From DATHSY01 sp046729855 (lineage in GTDB: Bacteria > Actinomycetota > UBA4738 > HRBIN12), in assembly GCA_046729855.1 (NCBI GenBank), contig JBKPHM010000107.1:1-55050 (forward strand): 55,050 nt of DNA, written 5' to 3'. Below are positions 18,266 to 27,815 of the stretch, in pieces. The first letter of the stretch is position 1, and every line of letters starts with the position of its first letter. Under the pieces are notes generated by a model. It was given only the letters and a program-made list of their open reading frames with translations, made no database searches and was not told the DNA's origin. Made by a program: the position numbers and the translations under genes.

Positions 18266-18470
18266 CTATGGCTGCGGGGGCGGCTCGGCGAAGCCGAGCT
18301 GGACCATCAGGGACAGCTGGTCGAAGAAGTAGTGGTGGGCCGTGATCCGGCCGTCTTCGTCGAAATGGGAGGATCTGGACGCCCCGCGTGGAGAACCGGC
18401 GGCCGCTCGGCGGCATGGGCCCCATGGGTCCGTCGTTGGTACCGTCCGGTTCTTTCAGTATTACTTCGCC
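18266..18470 (-). pseudogene. 3' remnant of a SnoaL-like ester cyclase
   Basis: The minus strand encodes GTNDGPMGPMPPSGRRF and TRGVQIL, then after a one-base shift HFDEDGRITAHHYFFDQLSLMVQLG before a TAG at 18266. This matches the C-terminal half of SnoaL/NTF2-like ester cyclases. The 5' half is missing. It lies just upstream of the TfoX remnant. Confidence 0.5.
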
Positions 18471-18728
18471 TCCGCCAGGCCTGTGACCTGCGGAAACGTC
18501 TGACCCGAAGGGAACAGTGCAAGAACGCTCCGTCCGCCGGAGGCCTCGTTAGTCCCCGGTCAGTCGAGTGACAGGCGCCGGAGGCTGTTCGTCACCCATC
18601 AGTGACGTCGCGACTCGGCCGAACGTTCGTACGGGCGGCTCGTTTCGAGACGAGCGGCCCCACCACTTTCCGCCGTGGATCGCGGCCGCACACGATCGGA
18701 CGGTTCGTCCGTCTGCTGGACCATGCGG

Positions 18729-19568
18729 TCACGTGCTGTCCCCGGATGGCAGTCCGCTCTTCACGAGAAGTTCGGCGATCAGCTGTTGTCCCTTCCCGCT
18801 GGGGTAACAACACTCTTCCTTGTTCATGAGGCCGCTTGCGTATGCATCTTCCATCCCACTTGGACCGTTGAAGGCGGTGAGGACGTCGATGCACTGCCCC
18901 TCGTAGTTCTGCATCGCATCGCAGATGGCGTCTCGCTCGGTTGCCGCCTGGTAGCGCCCGAGTTCAGGCGTCAGGAACGAAGGGATGACGTCCGCGGCCC
19001 CTGGCGCAACGTTCGCCAAGGTGATCGCGCGGAGCAGGGCAGCGGGCGGAGCGGTCGCGCGCACAGCAGCAACGATGTCTTGGAAGTTCCTCCCGAACCC
19101 ATGCAGCACCGGCGTGTAGCATGACCTCCCTGTACAGGAACCGGCCTCGAGATCGGCGTCGCCCTCATTGAGGTCCGCACCGCCGATCCCGATGAGGACC
19201 ACATCCGCCTCCGCCAGCTGCTGCTGGGTGGCATCGCCCGATCGCACCTCGTCCAGTAGCTGATCGCTCGTCTTCCCCTCCGCTGCGAGGTTGGTCACCT
19301 GCACTTCCACACCGAGCTTCCGTTGGACGAGGTCGCCGTACCGTCCCACCCAACCGGCCCCAGTCGGATCCCCCGCGCCTGTCGTATCCGAGTCCCCGAG
19401 CGCCACGATTCGGAGGACGGCGCTCGCGGGCGAGGCACTTCGCGCCGAACTCGATGCCCGAGCAGACGGCGCCCCCGACTGTGGAGCGGACCGGCACCCG
19501 TTCAAGACGACGGCTGCGAGAACCACGGTGACAGCCAACTTGATGGCGCGAGACGCGTGATCGGTCAT
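18729..19568 (-). CDS. SGNH/GDSL-type hydrolase lipoprotein
   Basis: 279-residue secreted lipoprotein. The signal peptide ends in a lipobox (VVLNGC, Cys about 25), followed by a Ser/Ala-rich linker. The hydrolase has block I ALGDSDTTGAGD (nucleophile Ser), a GIGGADLN block that resembles block III GxND, and a C-terminal CCYPSGKGQQ region. The last has Tyr-Pro-Ser-Gly where SGNH enzymes usually have DxxHP, so the usual catalytic His is not obvious. ATG 19568 is chosen because GGGGAG precedes it. Substrate unknown; probably an ester or acyl group outside the cell. The gene is intact within an otherwise decayed region. Confidence 0.75.
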   Translation of the reverse strand: MTDHASRAIKLAVTVVLAAVVLNGCRSAPQSGAPSARASSSARSASPASAVLRIVALGDSDTTGAGDPTGAGWVGRYGDLVQRKLGVEVQVTNLAAEGKTSDQLLDEVRSGDATQQQLAEADVVLIGIGGADLNEGDADLEAGSCTGRSCYTPVLHGFGRNFQDIVAAVRATAPPAALLRAITLANVAPGAADVIPSFLTPELGRYQAATERDAICDAMQNYEGQCIDVLTAFNGPSGMEDAYASGLMNKEECCYPSGKGQQLIAELLVKSGLPSGDST

Positions 19569-19571
19569 CAA

Positions 19572-20068
19572 AGGCTCCCCGCTGTCGCAACCGAGCGGAC
19601 TATACCCCCGTGCCTGCCCCCGGTGAGTTCGAGTGTGTCCTCTCAGATCTGCCCGATCACCGGAGGGCCGGCGTCACGTCACCCGACCCCAGGCCCGACT
19701 GCCAACCACACGGTCTGGCCTGCACCGTTCTGGTTCTTGCAGTGTTCCCTTCGCCTCCGCTTGGAGAGGTCGGGGAGGGATCAGGGAGTCAGATGCACTC
19801 GTCCTCTCCCCTTGCCTCAGCGTGGACTTCACCAGCGAGCTCCCCGTATCGCTTCGCGTCCAACGCGTGGACACGGCGACAAGGGGGCGAGGAACCTCAG
19901 GTGTGTAGGCTTCGCTGACCCGCCACCGGCTGACCGTGCGTACGCACGGCACCAGGCCAGTCGACTGACGTACGAGGAGGGCGTCCGGGAAGCCTGGCCA
20001 CCAGCGATGCTGCGAGCGCTCGGATCGCGACTTTCTCGTTTGACCCCCGGCTGCCGAGTCCCTCGTTC
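19572..20068. other. Region without recognised gene
   Basis: No open frame on either strand in this 500-bp stretch shows a motif, a good start signal or a family resemblance. It is probably decayed DNA. Confidence 0.4.
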
Positions 20069-20215
20069 ATGAGCTCAGGCCTGGCAGCGGTGAGCCGGAT
20101 CGCGCTCGGGCTGATGAGTGGTCTCACGGCCGTCTGCTCCCTGATCGTCCTTCTTGGTCCAAAGCCGACCCTAAGGAGCGGGAAGACGCCTGAAACCCGT
20201 AGTGCTGCTCGTTAA
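20069..20215 (+). CDS. Small possible membrane peptide
   Basis: 48-codon frame from ATG to TAA. Residues about 11-30 are hydrophobic (IALGLMSGLTAVCSLIVLLG) and could form one membrane helix, followed by a basic tail. No ribosome binding site is visible upstream, so it may be a gene fragment or chance. Confidence 0.2.
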   Translation: MSSGLAAVSRIALGLMSGLTAVCSLIVLLGPKPTLRSGKTPETRSAAR

Positions 20216-20404
20216 TGAAGGGGGAACGACCTACGAATCGGCGCGTGAGTCCTAGGCCAGCTCGGAGAAGAGGGCTAGCTCGGATCCCGAGCTTCGCGTA
20301 GACGTGCGAGTGTGAGCCCGTTGTTCCTCAGGAATCGCCGCATTTCGTCCTCCGTCTTCGGAGGCGCTCGGCGGGCAGCAGCTTGCTCCGATTCCCGGCC
20401 GCAC

Positions 20405-20552
20405 TTCGAGTGTCGGACCCAAGTGTGCGGAGTGCATGGATGCCCTCGCGGAGGCCGTAGCCGACGAGCACGCCACCCGCGGCGATGTCGGCCCACCACC
20501 AGCCGAGGGTGGCGTTGGGCAGCAGGTCTCGTGTACGGGTCTCGACTGGCAC
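20405..20552 (-). pseudogene. C-terminal remnant of a cation diffusion facilitator transporter
   Basis: The minus strand carries LPNATLGWWWADIAAGGVLV and GYGLREGIHAL, which resembles the last transmembrane helix of CDF-type cation transporters (LGWWWADPxA ... REGxEA). No upstream part of the transporter is seen in this frame, so only a fragment remains. Confidence 0.4.
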
Positions 20553-20633
20553 GGCAATCCGCCGGTCTGACGTGTCGCATCCGGTAACACGCCCAATCGT
20601 GTGGCAGCCCAGCGCGCGAGTCTCCCCGAGCCG

Positions 20634-21323
20634 TTAGCTTGCTTTCGTGCTCGGGCGGAGCAGTTTCCAGGTCCCCTCCGTGACGACTTCGATGTTGCCG
20701 TTGACGACTTTGACCGCGGTCTGATCGTCAATCACGTAGGCCGGCACGGATAGCCCGGCGGCCCATGCTTCGATCTCTTCCGGAGAGCTAGCCGGAATGC
20801 CATCCTCCCGATCCAGGTGTGGGAACAGCGAGAAGTCGACCAGCCCGAGCGCCTTGTCGCTGCCGGTGAGTGGTTCGCTCTCGTCGTAGGTCGCTCCGCC
20901 GAAGTCGGGAGTCGCCACCATTGCTCCGCCGCTCGTGCCGACATAGACCGTTTCGGGCCGCAGCGAGGGCAAGAGATCCGCCAGGCCGGATTGCCGCATC
21001 CAGTAACACAAGTACAGGGGACTGCCGCCCCAAACCAGCAGGGCATCGGTCTCCTGAACGGCCGGCACCCAATATTCCTCCTTGATGCTGGGCAGCGCAG
21101 TGAGCTCCAGCACTCCCAACGACTTCCAGCCCAAGCCACACATCGGGCCGAAGGTCGTTCCGCTGATGAACTGGTAGACATGCGAAGGCCCGCCCGGGAA
21201 CGGCTGCACCCCGGTGGGGATGCAGAGGGCGCTCGACTCGGCTATCGGCTTGCCCAGTAAGTCGACGAGCGCGCTCTCGATGCTCTTGTTCTTGATGCCA
21301 GAGGAACAGAGAAGGAACTTCAC
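20634..21323 (-). CDS. Peptidase S51 family protein (dipeptidase E-like)
   Basis: 229-residue cytoplasmic class-I glutamine-amidotransferase-fold serine peptidase. The N-terminal strand is VKFLLCSSG, followed by LLVWGGSPLYLCYWM. The nucleophile elbow is GTSGGAMV (Ser), with LVDFSLFPHLD supplying the region of the catalytic His. GTG 21323 is preferred because GGGAGG lies 4 bases upstream. S51 enzymes remove N-terminal acidic dipeptides or act on cyanophycin-type amides; the exact substrate here is unknown. A second, more distant S51-like gene lies at 42957-43670. Confidence 0.82.
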   Translation of the reverse strand: MKFLLCSSGIKNKSIESALVDLLGKPIAESSALCIPTGVQPFPGGPSHVYQFISGTTFGPMCGLGWKSLGVLELTALPSIKEEYWVPAVQETDALLVWGGSPLYLCYWMRQSGLADLLPSLRPETVYVGTSGGAMVATPDFGGATYDESEPLTGSDKALGLVDFSLFPHLDREDGIPASSPEEIEAWAAGLSVPAYVIDDQTAVKVVNGNIEVVTEGTWKLLRPSTKAS

Positions 21324-22109
21324 GATGCCTCCCGCGTCAGCTTGTGCGTTCCTCGGTGGTAGAGACCGGCAGGCTACCGAGAATTCATCGGCTCGGACCG
21401 AATCCAGCGTCACGCCTCAAGGGATACTCCGGAACACTGGCGCACCTCGGCGATTCGGCGCGCGGAAGCGGAGCTTCCACGGTGCGTCGGGCGCGAGCTG
21501 CGGGGGCAGCATGGGGTGCACATGTCGGATGGCCTCGCCTTCGGTAAGGCAGGCCCGAGGGCCCGCACCTCCTCAAGCATCGCCGGCCGGCCGAGTCTAG
21601 GCTTCCACCTCAAGGGGTCAAGCTGGACCGTCGATTCTCGCGAATCCGTCCGGTCGCAGATGGAGCTGCCAGCGACGCTCGCACCATGACTCGCCCCGCA
21701 CTCGACCACCTGGAGGAGGCCGTCGGTCGAGCGGGTGGCGAAGATCAACCCGGTGAAGAAGCTGTTCGCGGCCCGGGTGTGCCGAGCTGCGGGCTGTTGA
21801 TGAGCGTTCGTTTGCGGTCGTTGCGGTATCCGACCTCGCTGGGATCGATGCCGAGGTACTCGGCCGCGATCCACGAGCCGATCTCGTTCAGGATGTAGTG
21901 CCACGGGAGCGAGTCGTGCGGAGGCCGCCACCGGACACGCTCGCCACTCCTGCTCGGGGGTCGCGTACTCGGCCACGCGACGGGGGGCCTGCAGGCGCGG
22001 GGACCGCCCTGCCAGACGGGATGTCGTGCCTGGAGCGTTGTGCTGGGACCACGCGAAGAGTCGCGGCAGCACCCTTTCGGCTGTGCCCGGCGAGGGGCAA
22101 GATGCGGGT
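21324..22109. other. Mostly non-coding, decayed region before the sensor kinase
   Basis: Apart from one possible remnant on the minus strand (21745-21957) nothing can be assigned. No promoter with both boxes was found upstream of the kinase gene. Confidence 0.35.
21745..21957 (-). pseudogene. Possible 3' end of an unrecognised gene
   Basis: One minus-strand frame reads ERVRWRPPHDSLPWHYILNE, then GSWIAAEYLGIDPSEVGYRN and a terminal proline/serine stretch before a stop. Composition is protein-like, with aromatic and acidic residues well spread, unlike the other frames. There is no start and no recognised family. Confidence 0.25.
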
Positions 22110-24188
22110 GTGGACTCAGTGAGGAGGCGACGGAGCCTCTCCGTAGTGGCGTGGTCGTTGTGCGCCCTTTCCTTGGCGCTGGTCATCGGCACGTTCGCCT
22201 TCGCCGTGGTGGGTTCCTTCACCGTGGACGTGCCCGGGGTCGTCTGGCTGGTCGGGGTGGTGGCGTTCGGGCTGGTAGGCGGGCTCGTCGCGGCCCGGAG
22301 GCCGGCGAACCCCATCGGATGGATCTTCTGCGCGGCCGCGCTGTCCTTCTCAGCCTCCTCCTTCGCGTCGAGGTGGTCCGAGTACGCGGTTCAGAAACAC
22401 CCAGACACGCTGCCGCTCGGCCATGCGGCGACCTGGTTGACCACGTGGTCGTGGAATCCAGGCATCTTGCTCCTGTTCACGTTCCTGCTGTTGCTCTTCC
22501 CCGATGGTCATCTCCCATCGCGACGGTGGCGTCCCCTGGCGTGGCTTGCCGGCGTGGCCATCGTCCTGGGGACGGTTCCCGTGGCCATCGCAGGGTGGCC
22601 GCTCTCCGACCGGCTCCTGACGAACCTCGGCGACAGCGCGCCGGCCGCGGCCCCCGCCTCGTTCAAGGTCGCGTACAACATCCAGGTCGCTGGCATCCTC
22701 ATCGCCTTCGCCCTCGGGCTGATCTGCGCCCTGTCGCTGATCCTTCGAATCCGGCGGGCATCCGGCGATGAGCGTGAACAGCTTAAGTGGTTCGCGTTCG
22801 CAGCCGCCCTCCTCGTCGTCGCGATCATCGTTACGAGTCCCTTGCTCCATGTCCCGTCGATCATCGCCACGCTGTCGTTCCCGCTCCTGCCGATCGCGTC
22901 GGCCGTGGCGATCCTCAAGTACCGCCTCTACGACATCGACGTCGTCATCAATAAGACCGTGGTGTTCACGGCGCTGGTGGCCTTTGCCACCGCTGTGTAT
23001 CTGGCGGTCGTCGTCGGCATCGGCTCCCTCATCGGGAGAACAGACAACGTTGTCCTCACAATCCTGGCCACGGCCATCGTCGCGGTCGCGTTCCAGCCGC
23101 TCCGCTCCCGGGCGCGGCGATTCGCGAACCGGCTCGTCTACGGGAAGCGGGCAACACCGTACGAGGTCCTCTCTGAGTTCTCCGACCGGGTCGGGGGGTC
23201 GTTCGCCACGGACGACGTTCTCCCCCGGGCGGCGCAGCTCCTGGGCCAGGGGACGGGAGCCTCGCGCGCGGAGGTGTGGTTGCGGGTTGGCAACGAGCTG
23301 TCCCTCGCCGCGGTGTGGCCGGAGGGCGATCCGCCCGGTCGGACGCTTCCGCTCGCCCGCGGCGAGCTCCCCAGTATGGACGAAGCGTCACTGGCCGCGC
23401 CGGTTCGTCACCGAGGCGAGTTGCTCGGTGCGCTGACCGTGACGAAACCAGCGAACGAGCCGCTGACGCCGGCCGAGCATGAGCTGGTGGCCGACCTGGC
23501 GTCGCAGGCGGGCCTGGTCCTCCGGAACGTCGCGCTGATCGCCGAGCTCCGGGCGTCGCGACAACGCCTGGTCCACGCGCAGGACGAAGAGCGTCGCCGG
23601 CTCGAACGCAATCTCCACGACGGTGCGCAGCAGCAGCTCGTCGCCCTCTCGGTGAAGGTGCGGCTGGCCGAGAGCCTGGTAGGGCGGGAGGACGATCGGG
23701 CGCGGAACATGCTCGAGGAGGTTCAGACGGACTCGCAGGCCGCGCTGGAAGACCTGCGGGATCTGGCCCGGGGGATCTACCCGCCGGTCCTGGCCGATCG
23801 AGGGCTCGCCGCCGCCCTCGACGCGCAGGCACGGAAGTCGCCGATCCCGGTGTCCGTCGAGCCCGACGGCTCCGGGAGGTACTCGCCGGACGTGGAATCG
23901 GCCGTCTACTTCTGCGTGCTAGAGGCGCTCAACAACGTGGCGAAGTACGCGGAGGCGTCCCGGGTGACCGTCCACTTGCGGGAGCGGGATGGGAACCTCC
24001 GGTTCGAGGTGATTGACGACGGCCGCGGCTTCGATAGCGGCACTTCGGCCGGTACCGGGCTTCGGGGGATGGCCGACCGGATGGAGGCAATCGGCGGCCG
24101 GCTGCACGTGGCGAGCCAGCCGGGTCGCGGAACAACCGTCGTCGGCGAGGTCCCGGTCCGTGCCAACGCGAACGGAGGTTCGGCGTGA
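22110..24188 (+). CDS. Orphan membrane sensor histidine kinase (NarL-type HisKA_3)
   Basis: About 692 residues from GTG 22110; a longer frame opens at 22026 but its first 28 codons look non-coding. The N-terminal half has about eight or nine hydrophobic helices. A GAF-like region follows (about residues 345-470). The dimerisation domain carries the phospho-acceptor in RRRLERNLHDGAQQQL, and the ATPase domain has EALNNVAKYAEAS, IDDGRGFDSG and GTGLRGMADR. All catalytic elements are intact. No response regulator gene adjoins it. A fragment of a second kinase C-terminus lies 300 bp downstream. Confidence 0.88.
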   Translation: MDSVRRRRSLSVVAWSLCALSLALVIGTFAFAVVGSFTVDVPGVVWLVGVVAFGLVGGLVAARRPANPIGWIFCAAALSFSASSFASRWSEYAVQKHPDTLPLGHAATWLTTWSWNPGILLLFTFLLLLFPDGHLPSRRWRPLAWLAGVAIVLGTVPVAIAGWPLSDRLLTNLGDSAPAAAPASFKVAYNIQVAGILIAFALGLICALSLILRIRRASGDEREQLKWFAFAAALLVVAIIVTSPLLHVPSIIATLSFPLLPIASAVAILKYRLYDIDVVINKTVVFTALVAFATAVYLAVVVGIGSLIGRTDNVVLTILATAIVAVAFQPLRSRARRFANRLVYGKRATPYEVLSEFSDRVGGSFATDDVLPRAAQLLGQGTGASRAEVWLRVGNELSLAAVWPEGDPPGRTLPLARGELPSMDEASLAAPVRHRGELLGALTVTKPANEPLTPAEHELVADLASQAGLVLRNVALIAELRASRQRLVHAQDEERRRLERNLHDGAQQQLVALSVKVRLAESLVGREDDRARNMLEEVQTDSQAALEDLRDLARGIYPPVLADRGLAAALDAQARKSPIPVSVEPDGSGRYSPDVESAVYFCVLEALNNVAKYAEASRVTVHLRERDGNLRFEVIDDGRGFDSGTSAGTGLRGMADRMEAIGGRLHVASQPGRGTTVVGEVPVRANANGGSA

Positions 24189-24489
24189 CCACGCGGGCGG
24201 CCACTTTCTCACCGTGGTCCTGAACCTGGTGGTGGCTGAGGTCCAAGTTGGTCTCGCCAACGCCTCTATCTCGCGTCCGATCCAGACGGCTACCGGCCCC
24301 GCTCCATCTCCGTCAGCAGGCCCCACATGGCCGCCGGCGCCGCCTTGTCCTGCTAGAGGTCGAGGAGCCAGCTGCCCGAAGCTCCGGGTTTCCAGTCGGG
24401 CAACTCACTCTTCTCCGGTATATCGCGCCGAGGAAGTCGTCCCACGCGCGCCTAGTTCTCACGCAACTCGGCATTACGTACCGTCGGGG
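24189..24489. other. Region without recognised gene
   Basis: Between the intact kinase and the kinase remnant. No motif could be identified in any frame; it may be the eroded middle of the second kinase gene. Confidence 0.35.
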
Positions 24490-24652
24490 AGAGCGACGAC
24501 GGCCTCGGCTTCGACACCGCCGCGACGAGCTACGGCACGGGCCTGCAAGGGAAGCGGATCGTCTGGCTGCGCTCGGAGGTCCGCTACGGATCGAGTCGCA
24601 ACCCGGGGCGGGAACGAGGGTGATCGGTCGCCTGCCGGTACGCCGGACCTGA
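24490..24652 (+). pseudogene. C-terminal remnant of a second histidine kinase
   Basis: SDDGLGFDTAATSYGTGLQG is the G-box region of a HisKA_3-type kinase. After a frameshift the sequence continues ADRLAALGGPLRIESQPGAG and ends in RVIGRLPVRRT with a stop at 24652. The dimerisation domain and sensor are absent. Confidence 0.6.
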
Positions 24653-24939
24653 TCATTGCCGCCCGTAGTCTCCTTGGTAACTACTCAGGAGCGCCTCCTC
24701 CCGACCGCAGATGCGCGTGCTCCTTGTCTCCTGCTATCGACATACGCATGATTAGCGACTCGACTCGAAGCCATCGCCCGCCGGTCGTTCGATCGCGGTC
24801 TCGCGGCGCCGAGAGCGTCGTGCTGTGAGGGAGCGCCCCGCGGATCGGCTCTCGTACATCGTCTTTGGGACGACGGTCGTGGCCAGCCCTTCGGTGAGCA
24901 AACTTCGGATGCGTCAGGGACCCGGAAGGATCCGGACGG
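24653..24939. other. Region without recognised gene
   Basis: Downstream of the kinase remnant and before the 3' end of the membrane protein gene. Nothing assignable is seen. Confidence 0.35.
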
Positions 24940-25581
24940 CTACCCCTGGAAGGTCGCCTCCCGCTGCTGAGCCGAGCTCATGGTGGCGCGAGCCGCTAAG
25001 CCCACTCGCATCAGGGAAAGGGCGAAGAGTCCGAGCCCGACGTAGAACCCGTACCCGGCGAAGAAGAACAGCTCGCCGAAGGGAAATGCATTCGTGGCCG
25101 AGTCGATCCCCAACCCGAGAGGCAGGCTGACGGCCAACGCCACCGCCGCCCACTTCGGTACCAGGCGAGTTCGGAGTGCAGCCAGTCCGAACAAGAAGGC
25201 TCCCGCGATGAGCGCGTACCCCACCACGATCTCGACCGAGCCAAGCCAGCCTGGCTCCATCCCCTCGGTCGCCGTGACGGTCGCGCCGACCATCGCCAGG
25301 ACGAGCAGGGCTGCGGCAGCGGCTGCGAGGATGCGTGAACCGACCGCTCCGACCCGCCCGTCCCGCGGACGCCAGGCAGCGTGGAGCCGGGAGGCGGCAG
25401 GGATCAGGAGAGCGGTCGCCGGCGCGAGCGCAAGCCAGAGACCGTCCCAGATCGCCGGGCCGATGATCGCGATCGCGACCAAGCATCCGGCGGCGAACGC
25501 GGCGACCCCGCCTCTTCGCGACGTCTCGCTCAAGGCGAACCTCGATCTGCTCCCGCCGGCGTCTCCAACGGATCGCTCCAC
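24940..25581 (-). CDS. Multi-pass membrane protein of unknown function
   Basis: 213 residues with about six hydrophobic segments separated by short basic loops (for example VAAFAAGCLVAIAIIGPAIW and SRILAAAAAALLVLAMVGAT). It reads like a DUF-type integral membrane protein; no family motif is recognised. Its start overlaps the 3' end of the serine hydrolase gene by 52 bp on the same strand, so the two are likely cotranscribed. A GTG at 25569 is an alternative start. Confidence 0.6.
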   Translation of the reverse strand: MERSVGDAGGSRSRFALSETSRRGGVAAFAAGCLVAIAIIGPAIWDGLWLALAPATALLIPAASRLHAAWRPRDGRVGAVGSRILAAAAAALLVLAMVGATVTATEGMEPGWLGSVEIVVGYALIAGAFLFGLAALRTRLVPKWAAVALAVSLPLGLGIDSATNAFPFGELFFFAGYGFYVGLGLFALSLMRVGLAARATMSSAQQREATFQG

Positions 25582-26741
25582 TCGCTCGTTGGTTCATCGA
25601 AGACGGCGCGCAGCACCAGGTTCGCCATCGCCAACCCCTGGTCCAGGTTGAGCAGTCGGGTGTTGACCAACATCGCCACCGACAGGTCGTCCTGGGGAAA
25701 GTCCGCCACCAGGCTGACGAACCCGTTGATCACCCCGCCGTGGGAGACCGCGCGATGGGAGCCGAACGTCCTGATCTGCAATCCCAGCCCGTAGGGCACC
25801 TCGGTCCCATCTGCCAGGACCGTCGGCCGGGACATCTCTCGGAAGGATCCGGGCTCGAGGAACGACCGGAGCAGACCTGGCCACCGGGCCAGATCCGTTG
25901 CCGTCGAGCACAGCGCTCCCGCGGATGAAACAACGCCCATGTCGACCGGGGGCGGATCGATGAACGTCGGTGGACGGCCGAGTCGGAGCGCCCGTGGCCA
26001 GTTGCCGTACTGGATGTCGTATCCGTGAGCCCACCCGCTGTCCGGCCGCTGCTCGTCCGGACACTGAAAGGTTCGATCGAGCCCGAGGGGTCGGAGGATC
26101 TCGCTCTCCACGTAGTCGGCGTAGCTGGTTCCCGTGACGCGCTCGATCAGGAGGCCGAGCAGGATGTAGCCCACGTTGCTGTACGAATGCTCGGACCCCG
26201 GCTCGGAGTCGAGAGGCTGCGCCGCGACGAGATCGATCAGTTGGTTCCGATCCATCCCGACGCCACCGGACTCCTCGAGGAAAGGAAGCACTGAGGCATC
26301 GGACAGGCCCGACGTGTGCGAGAGCAGCTGTCCGATCGTGATCCGCCGCCCGTCGCCCGGGTAGTCGGGCAGATAGCCGCCGATCGGATCGTCCAGCGAC
26401 AGTCGGCCCCGTTCGGTGAGATGGAGGATCGCGGCGGCGGTGAACTCCTTGGTGACGGAAGCGAGCCGGTAGATCGTGGTCGCGGAGGCCGGGACGCGCT
26501 CAGCCAGATTTGCGTATCCGTAGCCCTTCGCCAGCACCACCCGACCGTCTCTGACCACGGCCACCGAGAGTCCGGCGACAGCGATCTCGCGCAAGGCATT
26601 CGCAGCTGCCGCGTCGACCCTGGCTCCCATGGCTTGGTCCGCCTCGACGGCCGTGGTGGAGATCTCACCGGGCCGGGGCGCGGCGCAGGCCGCGGAGATG
26701 AGCGCGAGGACGACCGCGAGCCGCGACTTTGAGGTATACAT
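25530..26741 (-). CDS. Beta-lactamase-fold serine hydrolase lipoprotein (class C/DD-peptidase family)
   Basis: 403-residue protein with a signal peptide ending in an AAC lipobox (Cys about 20). The catalytic SxxK is in RLASVTKEFTAAAIL, the second motif is YSN in HSYSNVGYILLG, and the third region is HGG in VSHGGVINGF. This set defines the serine-hydrolase branch that includes esterases, D-aminopeptidases and class C beta-lactamases. Function is likely an extracytoplasmic esterase or peptidase; antibiotic resistance cannot be inferred. A damaged relative lies at 27814-29181 on the other strand. Confidence 0.87.
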   Translation of the reverse strand: MYTSKSRLAVVLALISAACAAPRPGEISTTAVEADQAMGARVDAAAANALREIAVAGLSVAVVRDGRVVLAKGYGYANLAERVPASATTIYRLASVTKEFTAAAILHLTERGRLSLDDPIGGYLPDYPGDGRRITIGQLLSHTSGLSDASVLPFLEESGGVGMDRNQLIDLVAAQPLDSEPGSEHSYSNVGYILLGLLIERVTGTSYADYVESEILRPLGLDRTFQCPDEQRPDSGWAHGYDIQYGNWPRALRLGRPPTFIDPPPVDMGVVSSAGALCSTATDLARWPGLLRSFLEPGSFREMSRPTVLADGTEVPYGLGLQIRTFGSHRAVSHGGVINGFVSLVADFPQDDLSVAMLVNTRLLNLDQGLAMANLVLRAVFDEPTSEWSDPLETPAGADRGSP

Positions 26742-27282
26742 GGGTTCACACCTACTCTCGGCCTCCGATCCGAGGCTGCCTCGGTGCCTACGGCCATTGA
26801 CTGTCGAGCAGGTCCGACCTGCCGGCCGCGGTCAGAAACGGCCTATCCCATCTCTCGCTGGCTCTCGCCCTGATCTACCACAATCGAGCATGGCCTGGGT
26901 CGCGCTCGAGCGGCCCGACCGGAGCGTCCGTATTCGGCGAGCGCCCTCACGGCGATGGTGGCGGCGCTCTGGGTCAGCGGAGGAGTGCTTTTCGTCCTCA
27001 GCGAGTGGTTCGTCTACGAGAACGATCGGTTCCCGCGGGCGTTGTTCGCCCACGGCAACGCTACGTGGTCTTCGCGAACGCGATCGTCCGGCGGCAGTCG
27101 AACGCTCGTTGTCAATCAATCGATGCCGAGCTGTTCGAAGACACGCCGGCGAATCGGTCGCGGAGCGTAGGCTAGAGGGGCCATGCCGCTGGCGCCGCAC
27201 GGTGACGTGGTGCTGTCGGCCGCGGGACAAATGCGGGACAATCCGCGATTGCCGATACCTGCTTAGCGCCCACGACGTGCGT
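26742..27282. other. Region without a supported gene
   Basis: A short plus-strand frame from 26955 has one hydrophobic segment (VAALWVSGGVLFVLSEWFVY) and may be the start of a lost membrane protein, but it breaks down after 60 codons. Nothing else is recognisable. Confidence 0.35.
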
Positions 27283-27471
27283 TCACCGAACGCCCAGGTG
27301 CCTGACGTGGACCGTACGGACCTTCGCGCCGATCTCCTTCCCGGCGTGGCGGATCAGCCGGCGCGCCACCATGACGCGCTCCTGTTCCGAATCGATTAGC
27401 GGGAACTCGGTCAGCGCGACGCGGACCTGTTCCCGCATCCGCAGCTCGAGCGTCACGTCATCGAGATCCAT
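27283..27471 (-). CDS. Small hypothetical protein
   Basis: 62 residues from ATG 27471: MDLDDVTLELRMREQVRVAL, then LIDSEQERVMVARRLIRHAG, ending in a basic VRTVHVRHLG tail. Composition is amphipathic and protein-like. No strong ribosome binding site and no recognised family. Confidence 0.35.
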   Translation of the reverse strand: MDLDDVTLELRMREQVRVALTEFPLIDSEQERVMVARRLIRHAGKEIGAKVRTVHVRHLGVR

Positions 27472-27618
27472 CGCCGTCCTCAACTCACGCGAGCACGCGT
27501 CGCACTGGTCCGCTGGGCGGCTGTCATTTGTGCCATTGAGGCGCGGAGCGCCCCGTGGCACGCCCCCCGTCCCAGACGGGGGGAAGACGGGGAGAGCCGC
27601 CGGAGGGAATCGTCGCGA

Positions 27619-27815
27619 GCTTGCAAGCGCCAGCACGTCGCGCAGCAACAGCACCGCGCGCTGCCTGGGAGGCAGGAGCTGGATCGCCGCGAGGAACGCG
27701 AGCTCGACGGTCTCCCGGCGTGCGTACCGCGCAGCAGGGTCCTCGAGCTCGTCGAGCAGGCGGTCCGGATACGGCTCGAGCCATACGGGCTCGAGGATCG
27801 GCTCCTGGGAAGGAT
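27619..27815 (-). pseudogene. ECF sigma factor remnant
   Basis: The minus strand encodes LEPVWLEPYPDRLLDELEDP, then RRETVELAFLAAIQLLPPRQ and RAVLLLRDVLALAS. This is the linker plus start of region 4 of a SigJ/SigG-like ECF sigma factor. Region 2 and the HTH part of region 4 are missing. It abuts the start of the broken serine hydrolase gene. Confidence 0.6.
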
